From contig CALOBV010000015.1 of assembly GCA_942491535.1 (NCBI GenBank), positions 48,077 through 112,076 of the forward strand: a stretch of DNA of 64,000 bases, written 5' to 3'. Origin of the DNA: JAUVKT01 sp942491535. GTDB taxonomy: Bacteria > Bacteroidota > Bacteroidia > Bacteroidales > VadinHA17. This document shows, piece after piece, positions 45,284 to 55,221 of this stretch (position 1 is the first letter of the stretch; every line of letters begins with the position of its first letter). Made by a program: the position numbers and the translations under genes. The notes beneath the pieces are model-generated. The model searched no databases. It worked only from the letters and a program-made list of their open reading frames with translations, and had not been told where the DNA came from.

Positions 45284-46936
45284 ATGAAAATATCTGTAGC
45301 ACAAATAAACTATCATGTTGGCAATTTCGAGCTTAACAGCAAGCTTATTATTGATGCTATTCACAGGGCGAAAAAAGAAGGATCTGATCTCGTCCTATTC
45401 TCAGAATTATCACTTACAGGATACCCTCCACACGACCTTCTTGAGCATAAGTATTTTATCGAAAACTGTAATAAGTATATAGATATAATTGCTACAGAAT
45501 GCTCAGGTATATCTGCTATTATCGGTGCACCAACAATTAATAAAGGCGATAGTGGCAAGAAACTCTATAATTCTGCTATTGTTCTTTCCGATGGTAAAAT
45601 TTCTGCAACGGTTAACAAGGGACTGCTTCCAACCTACGACATATTCGACGAATACAGGTATTTTGAACCGGCGAAATCATTCAAAACAATCAGAATAAAA
45701 GAAGTTCGTATTGCACTGACAATATGCGAAGACCTGTGGGATGAACAGGAATTTGATCCGGAATTCTCAACAAACAGGATGTACAGTATCTCCCCTATGG
45801 ATGAGCTGGCAAGGGAAAAACCTGATTTGATCCTTAACTTATCAGCATCTCCCTTCTCTGCCAGCCGCACAAAAATGAAAAACAGGGTTTTTACAGAAAA
45901 AGCCTTAAAGCATAAGCTCCCTCTGATAGTATGTAACCAGGTGGGAGGAAATACAGAACTGATCTTTGAAGGAGGTTCAATGCTTATTAATTCAGCTGGC
46001 GAAATTTACGATACCCTTAATTCATTTGAAGCAGATTTCAGGACATACAGGCTGGAAGATATTTGTGATTCAAAGCCTGGTAATAAGGTGAGCGTGGATA
46101 ACAGGATTGCCAGTATCCACGATGCCCTGGTACTCGGGATCAGAGATTACTTTTCAAAAATGAATTTTAAATCTGCCATACTCGGTCTATCAGGCGGAAT
46201 AGATTCTGCAGTAAGTCTTGCCCTGGCAACAGAAGCCCTTGGCAAGGAGAGAATAAGAGTTCTGCTCTTACCATCTATGTACTCTTCACAACATTCAATA
46301 GACGACGCAGTTGCTATGGCCGATGGGCTCGGAATTGAGTACGATATTATCAATATTGCCGACGCCTATTATCAGACATGCAAATCTCTTGAGCCACTCT
46401 TCAGTGAAAGGAAGGAAGACGTTACAGAAGAGAATATTCAGGCCAGGATAAGGGCAGTATTCCTGATGGCAGTCTCCAATAAATTTGGAAATATCCTTCT
46501 AAATACATCAAATAAGAGTGAGGCAGCCGTTGGATACGGGACCCTCTATGGAGATATGGCAGGTGGACTTTCTGTTCTGGGAGATGTTTATAAAACTGAT
46601 GTATACAAACTGGCTGAATATATTAACCGGAAGCAGGAATTAATTCCCAATAATACAATAAATAAACCCCCTTCAGCCGAGCTTAAGCCCGAACAGAAGG
46701 ATACTGATTCGTTGCCAGATTACGATATCCTTGACTCAATACTATACCAGTATATAGAATTACAGAAACCCCAGGGTGAGATCAGCGGTGAGGGCATCAG
46801 CGATAAACTGGTGTCAAGAGTGATTGGCATGATTAATAATAATGAGTACAAAAGATACCAGTCACCTCCTATTCTGAGAATATCATCAAAAGCCTTCGGT
46901 CTTGGCAGAAGAATGCCTCTTGTTGCAAGGTATTAG
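45284..46936 (+). CDS. nadE: Glutamine-dependent NAD(+) synthetase
   Basis: This 550-residue two-domain enzyme makes NAD from deamido-NAD. The N-terminal nitrilase-type glutaminase has Glu41 (FSELSLTGYPP), Lys112 (NKGLLPTYDIFDE) and Cys148 (ALTICEDLWD). The C-terminal ATP pyrophosphatase domain has the SGGIDS loop at residues 303-308 and NKSEAAVGYGTLYGDMAGG. Ammonia passes between the domains. It lies 11 bp downstream of the barrel gene. A stem-loop follows its stop. Confidence 0.97.
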   Translation: MKISVAQINYHVGNFELNSKLIIDAIHRAKKEGSDLVLFSELSLTGYPPHDLLEHKYFIENCNKYIDIIATECSGISAIIGAPTINKGDSGKKLYNSAIVLSDGKISATVNKGLLPTYDIFDEYRYFEPAKSFKTIRIKEVRIALTICEDLWDEQEFDPEFSTNRMYSISPMDELAREKPDLILNLSASPFSASRTKMKNRVFTEKALKHKLPLIVCNQVGGNTELIFEGGSMLINSAGEIYDTLNSFEADFRTYRLEDICDSKPGNKVSVDNRIASIHDALVLGIRDYFSKMNFKSAILGLSGGIDSAVSLALATEALGKERIRVLLLPSMYSSQHSIDDAVAMADGLGIEYDIINIADAYYQTCKSLEPLFSERKEDVTEENIQARIRAVFLMAVSNKFGNILLNTSNKSEAAVGYGTLYGDMAGGLSVLGDVYKTDVYKLAEYINRKQELIPNNTINKPPSAELKPEQKDTDSLPDYDILDSILYQYIELQKPQGEISGEGISDKLVSRVIGMINNNEYKRYQSPPILRISSKAFGLGRRMPLVARY

Positions 46937-46969
46937 CTTATTTAGACTGGTTCCAGATAAGCCTTTTTT
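46936..46969 (+). terminator. nadE terminator with overlapping alternative hairpin
   Basis: GCTTATTT at 46936-46943 pairs with AGATAAGC at 46955-46962 (one G-U in RNA), followed by C and six T. A competing hairpin pairs AAGCCT at 46959-46964 with AGGCTT at 46973-46978 and would disrupt the first. Confidence 0.6.
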
Positions 46970-47090
46970 CAGAGGCTTTACAAAATTTTAACTTATGTTA
47001 AGACAAGTGTGTTGTAAAACATCTTTTCTAATAATCTGGATCAGTGATGCTTACAACGTACTGTTAATGAATGTGTTAAAATATGTTAAT

Positions 47091-47122
47091 TTTCTGTTTG
47101 TAAACTTCTTTTGTTATTTTTG
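47091..47122 (+). promoter_or_regulatory. Candidate promoter of the Crp/Fnr-family regulator
   Basis: TTTC at 47091-47094, 20 bases, then TATTTTTG at 47115-47122 fits TTTG-N19-21-TAnnTTTG with one mismatch upstream. It lies about 32 bp before the ATG at 47155. The 218-bp gap after nadE otherwise shows only AT-rich sequence. Confidence 0.4.
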
Positions 47123-47154
47123 TATATGTTTTGTAACACATTCCTATTATACAT

Positions 47155-47868
47155 ATGAGCTCAGTCATGACGATCAAAAACCATCACATAGAAATATGCC
47201 TTGATGGTCCGGGGTCTGTTTTCAAAGACCTATCGAAAGAAGAACAGGATGTACTAATCAAGAATCACTCCTACGCTCATTACCGCAAAGGGGAAATGAT
47301 CTTTAAAGAAGGTGAAAAGCCACTTGGCCTTATAAGTTTATCATCTGGAAAGGTAAAGGTATTTAAGGAAGGTGTTGGAGGAAGGGAGCAAATCTTAAGA
47401 ATGGTAAGACCTGCCGGACTGCTTGGATACAGATCGCTTTTTGCAGGGATGAATTACTCTGCATCAGCCATTACCCTTGAAGATTCAACAATATGTATTA
47501 TCGAGAGGGATACCTTCCTTAACCTTGTTAAGACAAGTCCGACCTTATCTCTGAGTCTTATCAGGATGATATCAACAGAGCTTGGTTTTTCAAACAACAG
47601 AACTGTATCTCTAACCCAGAAACATATCAGGGGACGACTGGCCGAATCACTGATAGTACTCCGCGATACTTATGGCTATGAGACTGATGGCATGACAATT
47701 AAAGCCTATCTCTCCAGGGAAGATATAGCAAACCTGTCGAATATGACAACATCAAATGCCATTCGCACTCTTTCCACCTTTGCTACAGAAGAGGTAATCT
47801 CAATTGACGGAAGGAAAATAAAAATTCTGGATGGTAGTCGCCTTGAAAGAATAAGCGACCTGGGTTAG
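47155..47868 (+). CDS. Crp/Fnr-family transcriptional regulator
   Basis: This 237-residue regulator has an N-terminal cyclic-nucleotide-binding-like beta-roll (YRKGEMIFKEGEKPLGLISLSSGKVKVF, key GEMIFKEGE), a dimerisation helix and a C-terminal winged helix (LSREDIANLSNMTTSNAIRTLSTF). Four cysteine ligands of Fnr are not visible near the N-terminus, so an iron-sulfur sensor is unlikely. The full cAMP-binding Arg/Ser pattern of Crp is also not evident. The signal is unknown. It is convergent with murF-alr, with only 6 bp between the stops. Confidence 0.92.
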   Translation: MSSVMTIKNHHIEICLDGPGSVFKDLSKEEQDVLIKNHSYAHYRKGEMIFKEGEKPLGLISLSSGKVKVFKEGVGGREQILRMVRPAGLLGYRSLFAGMNYSASAITLEDSTICIIERDTFLNLVKTSPTLSLSLIRMISTELGFSNNRTVSLTQKHIRGRLAESLIVLRDTYGYETDGMTIKAYLSREDIANLSNMTTSNAIRTLSTFATEEVISIDGRKIKILDGSRLERISDLG

Positions 47869-47874
47869 TTACTC

Positions 47875-50349
47875 TTATTCATATAAATATATTCGCTTCA
47901 CCCTTGGTGGGATTGATGTAATTATCTCGTAGTCGATGGTATTGCATCGTTCGGCAAGCTCACCAATCGTAATCCGCTCACCGAATATCTCTACACTATC
48001 TCCTGCTACAACACCCAACCCGCTTACATCAATCATGCACATATCCATGCATATTTTGCCTACTATAGGGGCATATGATGATTTAATGAAAACACGTCCA
48101 TTTCCATTACCCAGGAGCCTGTTTAGTCCGTCAGCATAGCCTATTGGTATAATGGCAATTTCCCTGTTACTATCCGATCTGTCTGTAAGCCCGTAGCCCA
48201 CTCCCTCTCCTGCCTGCACAGGTTTTACCTGTGAAACGCTCGATCTGAATGAAAGTACATTCTTTGCATTCCTGACCTCAACCGGTCCGACACCATATAG
48301 ACCAATCCCCAATCTGACCATATCAAAATGATACTCGGGAAATCTGATAATACCTGCCGAATTAAGCAAATGCCTGATAAACTTGTACCCTAATTCATTT
48401 TCTAAGCTGCTGCAGATATCTATATACCTGTCGGCCTGAAGTTTTGTTTCGGCATCCATTTGCGGATCCTCAGATGCTGCCAGATGACTGAATACAGAGG
48501 CCACCCTGATCATGGTTTGGCCCTTCAGTATCTCAATCATGGTTAAGATGTCACTTCCCAGAAAACCCAGCCTGTGCATGCCGGTATCTATTTTAAGGTG
48601 GACAGGATAATCCTTTACTCCCTGGCGCCGTGCCTCCTCAATAAATCTTTCAAGTAACTCAAGGCTGAATATTTCTGGTTCCAGGTCTTCGTCTATCATT
48701 ACCTTAAGAGAGGATGGGTCGGGATTCATCACAACTATCCTTGCAGAGATGCCTGAATCCCGGAGTTGTTTTCCCTCATCGATATATGCTACTGCAAGGA
48801 AATCGACACCACTATTTACAAGCCATTCAGAAATCTGTCTTGGTCCGCCCCCATAGGCAAAGGCCTTAACCATGGCCATAGTCATGGTTCCTGCAGGCAA
48901 CATTGATCTGAATGTATTCAGATTATCGTGCAGGTTCTTTAAATTTATTTCAAGTGTGGTTATATGAGCCTTCAGTTTTAAAACGGCGCTGATCTTTTCA
49001 AATTCGAATTTTCTGGCTCCCTTAAGTAGTATTAACTCCTTTCTGAACATACCGGGAGAATACCATTGCAGCATATCTTCGGTGGTTTTGAAGAACAAGG
49101 TTCCTTTATCAAAACTGGATTTAGCCTCAATAATTTCTTCACCTATGCAAATAGTGTTATTAACACCCGACTTTCTTATCATCGCAGCTACCTCCGCATA
49201 AATATTACCGGAGCCCCTTCTGTGCTGAACAAAGTCTGAGATAATTACTCTCTTCATTTTTCCTGGCATCTCTTTAAGGTAGTCGAGTGCAATACCAAGA
49301 GCTGCCGGGTCGGAATTATAATAATCTTCGATCAGGGTACAACCATTAATACCTTCTTTCTGCTCCATCCTCATCTCCACAGGCCTTATCTGCTCAATAT
49401 TATCGATAATAAGCTTTTCTGATATTCCAAGATTCAGTAACATAGTTATTACAATGGCTGCATTCTGAACCGAGGCGCTATCAGAATAAGGCAAATCCAT
49501 CCTGAAATTTGTGTCCTTATAAGAAACATTCAGAACCACCTTTCTGCCTGAATCACTTGCTATACTGAATCGAACATCAGCATTAGCCCGGTCAAAGGTC
49601 CAGGTGAATAATCTTTTTGAGGATAATACCTGGTCACCTTTTATTAATCGATCTACATCGTTGTGATCGGCAGAATATATTATTGTCTTACTATTTCTAA
49701 AGAGAGTTAACTTTTCCTTTATCTTCGAATCCAGGTCTGTAAAGTTCTCCTGGTGGGCTTCACCTATATTTGTAAATACGGCGATATCAGGACGAATAAT
49801 TCTTTCGAGCTTATCGATCTCTCCCGGCATAGACATACCTGCTTCAAACACCCCATATTCGTAAGAATTATCCAGGTTTATTACCGACAGCGGCACACCC
49901 GTCTGCGAATTATATGATCGTGGAGAGCGTAAGACAGTCGATATCTTTCCAAGTATGTCAGAAAACCATTCCTTAACAATGGTTTTTCCATTACTTCCTG
50001 TAATTGCTATAATAGTACCCGTAAACCTGCTTCTCTTATGTGCAGCCAGTTTCTGAAGAGCAAGCAGGTTATTATCTGTGGCAATAAATGCTGCTTCGCT
50101 ACAGGTATCGCTTACCTTACTAAGATTGAATTTATTATTTACAATAAAGGCCCTGATGCCACTGTCATAAAGATTCACAATAAAGTTGTGGCCATCAGTC
50201 CTCTGCCCTTCAAGGGCTATAAATAATGATTCGTTTGATATAAGGGTTGCCTTCCGGCTATCAATAAAATATTTTGATACAGGAATATTATCAGGACCAT
50301 TTAATTTACCCGATACAATTTTAGATATATCGCCTGTGGTAATTGACAC
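47875..50349 (-). CDS. murF-alr: Bifunctional UDP-MurNAc-tripeptide D-alanyl-D-alanine ligase/alanine racemase
   Basis: This fusion protein (824 aa) joins MurF (about 1-450) and Alr (about 460-824). MurF shows the P-loop TGSNGKT and the glutamate stretch FEAGMSMPGEI. Alr shows the PLP lysine at about residue 495 (AMVKAFAYGGG), a YGVGP motif, VGYGLTDRSD near the catalytic Tyr and CMDMCMIDV. Fusing D-Ala production and its use on peptidoglycan precursors is typical of Bacteroidota. It starts 5 bp after the tdk stop, so the two are linked on the minus strand. Confidence 0.97.
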   Translation of the reverse strand: MSITTGDISKIVSGKLNGPDNIPVSKYFIDSRKATLISNESLFIALEGQRTDGHNFIVNLYDSGIRAFIVNNKFNLSKVSDTCSEAAFIATDNNLLALQKLAAHKRSRFTGTIIAITGSNGKTIVKEWFSDILGKISTVLRSPRSYNSQTGVPLSVINLDNSYEYGVFEAGMSMPGEIDKLERIIRPDIAVFTNIGEAHQENFTDLDSKIKEKLTLFRNSKTIIYSADHNDVDRLIKGDQVLSSKRLFTWTFDRANADVRFSIASDSGRKVVLNVSYKDTNFRMDLPYSDSASVQNAAIVITMLLNLGISEKLIIDNIEQIRPVEMRMEQKEGINGCTLIEDYYNSDPAALGIALDYLKEMPGKMKRVIISDFVQHRRGSGNIYAEVAAMIRKSGVNNTICIGEEIIEAKSSFDKGTLFFKTTEDMLQWYSPGMFRKELILLKGARKFEFEKISAVLKLKAHITTLEINLKNLHDNLNTFRSMLPAGTMTMAMVKAFAYGGGPRQISEWLVNSGVDFLAVAYIDEGKQLRDSGISARIVVMNPDPSSLKVMIDEDLEPEIFSLELLERFIEEARRQGVKDYPVHLKIDTGMHRLGFLGSDILTMIEILKGQTMIRVASVFSHLAASEDPQMDAETKLQADRYIDICSSLENELGYKFIRHLLNSAGIIRFPEYHFDMVRLGIGLYGVGPVEVRNAKNVLSFRSSVSQVKPVQAGEGVGYGLTDRSDSNREIAIIPIGYADGLNRLLGNGNGRVFIKSSYAPIVGKICMDMCMIDVSGLGVVAGDSVEIFGERITIGELAERCNTIDYEIITSIPPRVKRIYLYE

Positions 50350-50354
50350 CCTTT

Positions 50355-50939
50355 CTATATTGAGTTATTATGTTTATTAAAACAATTACGGCACAAAGGT
50401 TTGTATACATCCTTCTCTCCAAGTAACACTAAACTCTTCTCCTTGGCCAGCCTGAATGAATGATTGGCAAGGTTTCCACATTCAACACAGATGGCATGTA
50501 CCTTGGTAACATATTCAGCAATAGACATCAAATCAGGCATCGGACCAAATGGCACCCCCGCATAATCCATATCAAGTCCTGCCACTACCACCCTGATACC
50601 CCTGTTTGCCAGCTCATTGCATACTTCAACTATTGCCCTGTCAAAAAACTGCGCCTCATCTACTCCAATTACATCAACCTCGCTGGTAAGAAGCAAAATA
50701 GCCGAGGCATTATCAACAGGTGTGCTGGGTATTGAATTTTCGTCGTGGGAAACAACCAGGTTGTCAGAATATCTGGTGTCGATTGAAGGTTTGAATATTT
50801 CTACTTTTAGTCCGGCAATCCGCGCTCGCTTCAGTCTGCGGATCAACTCCTCGGTCTTACCAGAGAACATAGACCCCGCAATAACCTCTATGGATCCACG
50901 TTTATGTATTAAATCGACTGAATTCTCAAGAAAATGCAT
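50355..50939 (-). CDS. tdk: Thymidine kinase (type II)
   Basis: This 194-residue kinase phosphorylates thymidine for salvage. P-loop GSMFSGKTEELIRRLKRA, the Walker B-like VDEAQFF, the lasso region with the zinc cysteines (CVECGNLANHSFR and CRNC), and AGLDMDYAGVPFGPM are visible. Length matches the family. It leads a minus-strand unit with murF-alr, and faces the 51041 gene with a ~100-bp divergent gap. Confidence 0.97.
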   Translation of the reverse strand: MHFLENSVDLIHKRGSIEVIAGSMFSGKTEELIRRLKRARIAGLKVEIFKPSIDTRYSDNLVVSHDENSIPSTPVDNASAILLLTSEVDVIGVDEAQFFDRAIVEVCNELANRGIRVVVAGLDMDYAGVPFGPMPDLMSIAEYVTKVHAICVECGNLANHSFRLAKEKSLVLLGEKDVYKPLCRNCFNKHNNSI

Positions 50940-51040
50940 TCAAGTGTACTCTTGGGGAAGACACCTTGTCTTCTCTGAAACATAATAATTAATTACCTTT
51001 GCAAGGTAAAGAAAATTGGATAGCAATTAAAATCTCCGGC

Positions 51041-51799
51041 ATGGATTTAAAGTCAACTATAGACATTATTTTAAAAGACCTGAAGGAGGCCAGGGATATT
51101 ATGGATGACCTGAAAAATTATCCCGGTATTCCTGAGATACAGATAGAACTTGCTAAAGCAAAATGTCGCAGCGCCGAAGAAGTTCTGAAATTTTTAAACG
51201 AAAATGATTTCTCCTTGCAGGGAAAAGAAAATAATATTATTAATAGCGCTACAAGCGACATTCCTGAACCTGATATTGAAATCACTCCTGATATAGATAA
51301 TATCGATGTTTTAGAAATCTCAGATTTTGAAGAGAGTGCCGATGCTCCTGAGGAGGATGAAGAAAGTGTCGACAGTAAAGTTGAGAACCTGGGCCTGATC
51401 GACGAGATTGTGCAGCCTTCATATAAGCCAGAAACTGGAACCACGAAAGACGAAAAAGATCAGAAGGGAAAGATAATGGCAGATAAATTTACTCAGCAGT
51501 CGAGCATTAATGAAAGGATAGCTCACAAAAGACACGACAGCGAAAGTGCTGAAGCAGGAAAACATAAACCTGTGAATAACCTTAATGAAGCTATAGGCTT
51601 TAACGACAGGTTTCAATTTGTGAGGGAATTATTCAATGGAAACCATGAGCTTTATGCAACTACCATTGAAGACCTGAATAATGCAACAAATATCGATGAA
51701 GCGTTTGATATACTTACTGTAGCAAGTAAGTCGAACAAAGACAGCGAAACATTTGACCTTATGCTTGACCTTGTAAAAAGAAAACTCAGAAATAAATAA
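51041..51799 (+). CDS. Uncharacterised acidic protein upstream of rsmI
   Basis: This 252-residue protein starts at the ATG at 51041; a TTG at 50999 is also in frame. Its N-terminal ~60 residues are helical (LKSTIDIILKDLKEARDIMDDLKNYP, key LKEARDIMDDL), followed by a long acidic low-complexity linker (EISDFEESADAPEEDEESVD). A C-terminal ~75-residue helical domain (NEAIGFNDRFQFVRELFNGNHELYATTIEDLN) resembles a conserved tail of Bacteroidota proteins next to rsmI. Function unknown. It ends one base before rsmI, so they are co-transcribed. Confidence 0.75.
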   Translation: MDLKSTIDIILKDLKEARDIMDDLKNYPGIPEIQIELAKAKCRSAEEVLKFLNENDFSLQGKENNIINSATSDIPEPDIEITPDIDNIDVLEISDFEESADAPEEDEESVDSKVENLGLIDEIVQPSYKPETGTTKDEKDQKGKIMADKFTQQSSINERIAHKRHDSESAEAGKHKPVNNLNEAIGFNDRFQFVRELFNGNHELYATTIEDLNNATNIDEAFDILTVASKSNKDSETFDLMLDLVKRKLRNK

Positions 51800-51800
51800 T

Positions 51801-52472
51801 ATGGGTAAGCTTTATCTTGTACCTACCCCTATTGGAAACTTAAAGGATATTACCTACAGGGCAGTTGAAGTACTCCAATCGGTCGATCTTATTCTGGCCG
51901 AGGACACAAGAAAGACCGGAATCCTTCTAAAGCATTTTTCGATATCCCGGGCTCTGAGATCCCATCATAAGTTCAACGAGCACAGGGAGATAGATAAAAT
52001 TGCCGATGAAATTAAAGCAGGGAGAACTGTTGCCCTGGTTTCAGATGCAGGCACCCCGGGCATATCCGACCCCGGCTTCCTGCTTGTAAGAAAATGTATT
52101 AGCGAGGGAATAGAGATCGAAACGCTACCCGGTCCGGTTGCCTTTGTACCGGCACTGGTAAATTCGGGACTGCCCTGTGATAAGTTCTGTTTTGAAGGCT
52201 TCTTGCCGGTAAAAAAGGGACGTGCGGGCCATATCAAGATTCTTTCAGAAGAAAAAAGAACAATTGTTTTGTACGAGTCGCCCCACAGATTACTAAAGAC
52301 ACTTAAACAATTTGCAGAGCTTACAGGGGGGGTGAGACGTGCATCGGTATCCAGGGAAATAAGTAAGATACATGAAGAAAACGTGAGGGGAACTCTGGAT
52401 GAACTTATTAACTATTTTACAGAAAATAATCCCAGGGGAGAAATCGTTTTAATAATTGAAGGCAGTAAATAA
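51801..52472 (+). CDS. rsmI: 16S rRNA (cytidine(1402)-2'-O)-methyltransferase
   Basis: This 223-residue member of the tetrapyrrole-methylase-like fold methylates C1402 in the decoding centre. The stretch LVPTPIGNLKDITYRAVEVL, AEDTRKTGILLKHF, VSDAGTPGISDPG and LPGPVAFVPALVNSGLP (key LPGP and GLP) are diagnostic. The C-terminal ~40-residue extension of longer homologues is absent. It follows the acidic protein gene by one base. Confidence 0.96.
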   Translation: MGKLYLVPTPIGNLKDITYRAVEVLQSVDLILAEDTRKTGILLKHFSISRALRSHHKFNEHREIDKIADEIKAGRTVALVSDAGTPGISDPGFLLVRKCISEGIEIETLPGPVAFVPALVNSGLPCDKFCFEGFLPVKKGRAGHIKILSEEKRTIVLYESPHRLLKTLKQFAELTGGVRRASVSREISKIHEENVRGTLDELINYFTENNPRGEIVLIIEGSK

Positions 52473-52548
52473 GATCATTTGATTAATTTTGTTGTGAATT
52501 GCATAATTTTATCGATTTATGCGTCTTTAAGTAAAAGATTGAGTCTTA

Positions 52549-55221
52549 ATGAGTAATAAATCAATACTAATAATATCGACCTTTCTGTTTTTTACCGCTT
52601 CCATAAGCGCACAAAAGTTAAGTGGTCGAATAACCGACGATAAAGGAGATCCTGTCCCATTTGCAACTGTCTATATACATGAGCTCAGGCAGGGAACAAC
52701 TTCAAATATCAAGGGCGAATATCTGATTAATCTGAAGCCGGGAAAATATACATTTTTCTTCCAGAGCCTTGGTTTTTCTCCTACAATAAAGAATATCACG
52801 ATAGTGAATCAGGACATTAACCTGGATATTACGCTGTCTATACAGTATTACGTAATACCTGAAGTCCGTGTAACATCAACAGGCGAAGATCCTGCTTATG
52901 CAATAATGCGTAAGGCCATCGGACTGGCACCCTATTACCTCAACCAGGTTGGCTATTATAAAGCAGAAGTATATATTAAAGGGAGCTTCGTAATCAGGAA
53001 AATACCAAAACTGATGCAACGCAACCTCGAAGTAAATGAGGAGAAGATCAAGACTGGCGAAGCGTATATTATCGAATCGATAAATGAGATAGAATTCAAT
53101 GCTCCCGATAAATATAAGCAGAGAATTATCGCACAGCAGAGTACTCTTCCTGATGCAGGCAATACAGATGTGTCGCCTATGGACGTTATTAAAGCCAGCT
53201 TCTATGAACCTGTCCTTGCCGATGCGGCAATCTCACCCCTGGCGCCAAATGCTTTTGCTCATTATAAATACAAGTACGAGGGCTCCACACCGCAGGGGAA
53301 TTTTGTTATTAATAAAATCTCTGTAATACCAAGGCGTAAAAGTCAACAGGTATTTTATGGCACTATATATATTATTGAAGGATTGTGGTGCCTGCATTCA
53401 CTTGATCTTTCAAACGATAATTTAGCAGGCTCTATAAATATAAAGCAGGTATACACCCCTGTGCAGGACGATATCTGGATGCCTGTCAGCCATAAATTCG
53501 ATGTTAATGTTTCCATTGTAGGGATTAAGGGAGATGGAGAATATGGTAGTGCAATAACCTACAACGAAGTTGAACCAAATACCAGCCTGGAAAAACCGGA
53601 ATCTATTGAAGAAGTAGATTATTACGTTCAGGATGATATTCCCGAAGAAGAGAAACTACTTACAAAGGAGCAACAGAAAATAGAAGATATTCTCGCAAAA
53701 GACGATTTAAGCAACAGGGATATGGTTAAGCTCTCAAGACTTATGAACAAGGAGGCGGCACAGAGTAATACCGAAGAGGAGAGCCTGGAAATTATAAGTA
53801 CCCGTGATTTTACTGTTGAAGAAGATGCCGATAAAAGAGATAGTACCTACTGGAACAGTATAAGACCGATACCCCTTTCCCAGGAGGAGAGAATAAGCGT
53901 TAGGGTAAGCGACAGCCTTGAATCTATCAGGTCGGCCAGGCTAGCCCGTCGCTCGGGAGAATTAAGTGACACCTCCATTCTGAAAGACGAAAAAAGATTC
54001 CGTAAAACCCTTAACGATATTGTATTTGGAAGATCGTTCAATAGTAGTGACGGACTTGTCGATGTTAGATTTGGAGGACTCTTTGATATCGACAGGATAA
54101 ACTTTAATTCCGTTGACGGATTTTATTACGGGACTAATCTTCGTTTCAGGAAACGCTGGAAGAACAGCAATACCCTTACAATAAGACCCAGCGCCGAATG
54201 GGCCTTTGCAAGCAACAGTCTGAGATGGAGAATAAATGGATCTTACTATTATAATAGAATGAAGATGTCGAGGATCCTGTTCTGGTGGGGTGAAGAAACC
54301 AGAGATTTCAATCGACTCAGTGGTATTTCCCCAACTCTTAACATGGGTACCAGTCTATTCTTCAAGGATAATTATCTGAAGCTTTATAATAGCAGGTACG
54401 CAACAATATCTCATCGACATGAACTGGTTAATGGTCTTTATGCCGAATTCAGGTATAATTATGAACAGAGGTCGCTGGTAGATAATAATACAGATTTCTC
54501 CTTTCTTAAAAAATCCGAAAGTTATGAGGAAAATTTACCGCTTAACGCCTACCATCCTGATCCTGAATTGAACGATCTGCCTTATGGTCTGGCAGACCAC
54601 ACTCACCATTCAGGATTTGTTGAGCTTACCTGGGTCCCAAAACAAAGATACAGGCTCAGTAATGGTGTTAAATCGTCTGCAGGATCAGATTACCCCACTT
54701 TCAAGCTTAACTACCTTCATGGATTAACTATTTATGACGACAATAGCAAGGCAGGGTTTGACAGGATAAATTTTGAAGTATCGCAGACTAATGTATCTGT
54801 AGGTGCATTTGCAGAATATTCATGGCGCCTGAAGGCTGGAGGATTTTTAAATAACGATGGAGCATTGTACCAGGACTTCTTTCATTTTAATTCACAGCCT
54901 CTACCATTACTGCTCACTAATTACAGGGATGTATTTATGCTACCTGCTTATTATTCGCTCAGTACACACGAGTATTATACAGAAGCCCATTTCAGGTTTA
55001 CGACCCCCTATTTGCTTATAAAACTTCTGCCTGTGCTGAGCAATACGCTGATGCGCGAGAATGTAAGTATCGCATATTTATATACACCTCAAATAGGACA
55101 CTATACTGAATTTGGTTATGCTATCAGTGAATTTCTTCTCGTGGGACGTATTGGAGTTTTTGTAGGACTGGATAATATGAGGTACCAGAGTACAGGTTTC
55201 AGATTTACTTTTATTTTTTGA
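52549..55221 (+). CDS. DUF5686 outer-membrane protein with carboxypeptidase-regulatory-like N-terminus
   Basis: This 890-residue protein has a signal peptide (IISTFLFFTASISAQ), then a carboxypeptidase D regulatory-like domain of ~90 residues (LSGRITDDKGDPVPFATVYI). A DUF5686 region follows, with an acidic linker near residues 360-440 and C-terminal barrel strands ending RFTFIF. The layout resembles TonB-dependent receptors without the plug. Such proteins are outer-membrane and lineage-specific, with no proven role. It is convergent with rmuC, whose stop lies directly after its own. Confidence 0.9.
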   Translation: MSNKSILIISTFLFFTASISAQKLSGRITDDKGDPVPFATVYIHELRQGTTSNIKGEYLINLKPGKYTFFFQSLGFSPTIKNITIVNQDINLDITLSIQYYVIPEVRVTSTGEDPAYAIMRKAIGLAPYYLNQVGYYKAEVYIKGSFVIRKIPKLMQRNLEVNEEKIKTGEAYIIESINEIEFNAPDKYKQRIIAQQSTLPDAGNTDVSPMDVIKASFYEPVLADAAISPLAPNAFAHYKYKYEGSTPQGNFVINKISVIPRRKSQQVFYGTIYIIEGLWCLHSLDLSNDNLAGSINIKQVYTPVQDDIWMPVSHKFDVNVSIVGIKGDGEYGSAITYNEVEPNTSLEKPESIEEVDYYVQDDIPEEEKLLTKEQQKIEDILAKDDLSNRDMVKLSRLMNKEAAQSNTEEESLEIISTRDFTVEEDADKRDSTYWNSIRPIPLSQEERISVRVSDSLESIRSARLARRSGELSDTSILKDEKRFRKTLNDIVFGRSFNSSDGLVDVRFGGLFDIDRINFNSVDGFYYGTNLRFRKRWKNSNTLTIRPSAEWAFASNSLRWRINGSYYYNRMKMSRILFWWGEETRDFNRLSGISPTLNMGTSLFFKDNYLKLYNSRYATISHRHELVNGLYAEFRYNYEQRSLVDNNTDFSFLKKSESYEENLPLNAYHPDPELNDLPYGLADHTHHSGFVELTWVPKQRYRLSNGVKSSAGSDYPTFKLNYLHGLTIYDDNSKAGFDRINFEVSQTNVSVGAFAEYSWRLKAGGFLNNDGALYQDFFHFNSQPLPLLLTNYRDVFMLPAYYSLSTHEYYTEAHFRFTTPYLLIKLLPVLSNTLMRENVSIAYLYTPQIGHYTEFGYAISEFLLVGRIGVFVGLDNMRYQSTGFRFTFIF

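Noticed and set aside
46995..47204. 69-residue hydrophobic open frame before the Crp-family gene
   Set aside because: It overlaps the true regulator start, spans the candidate promoter, and is simply AT-rich sequence read in frame.
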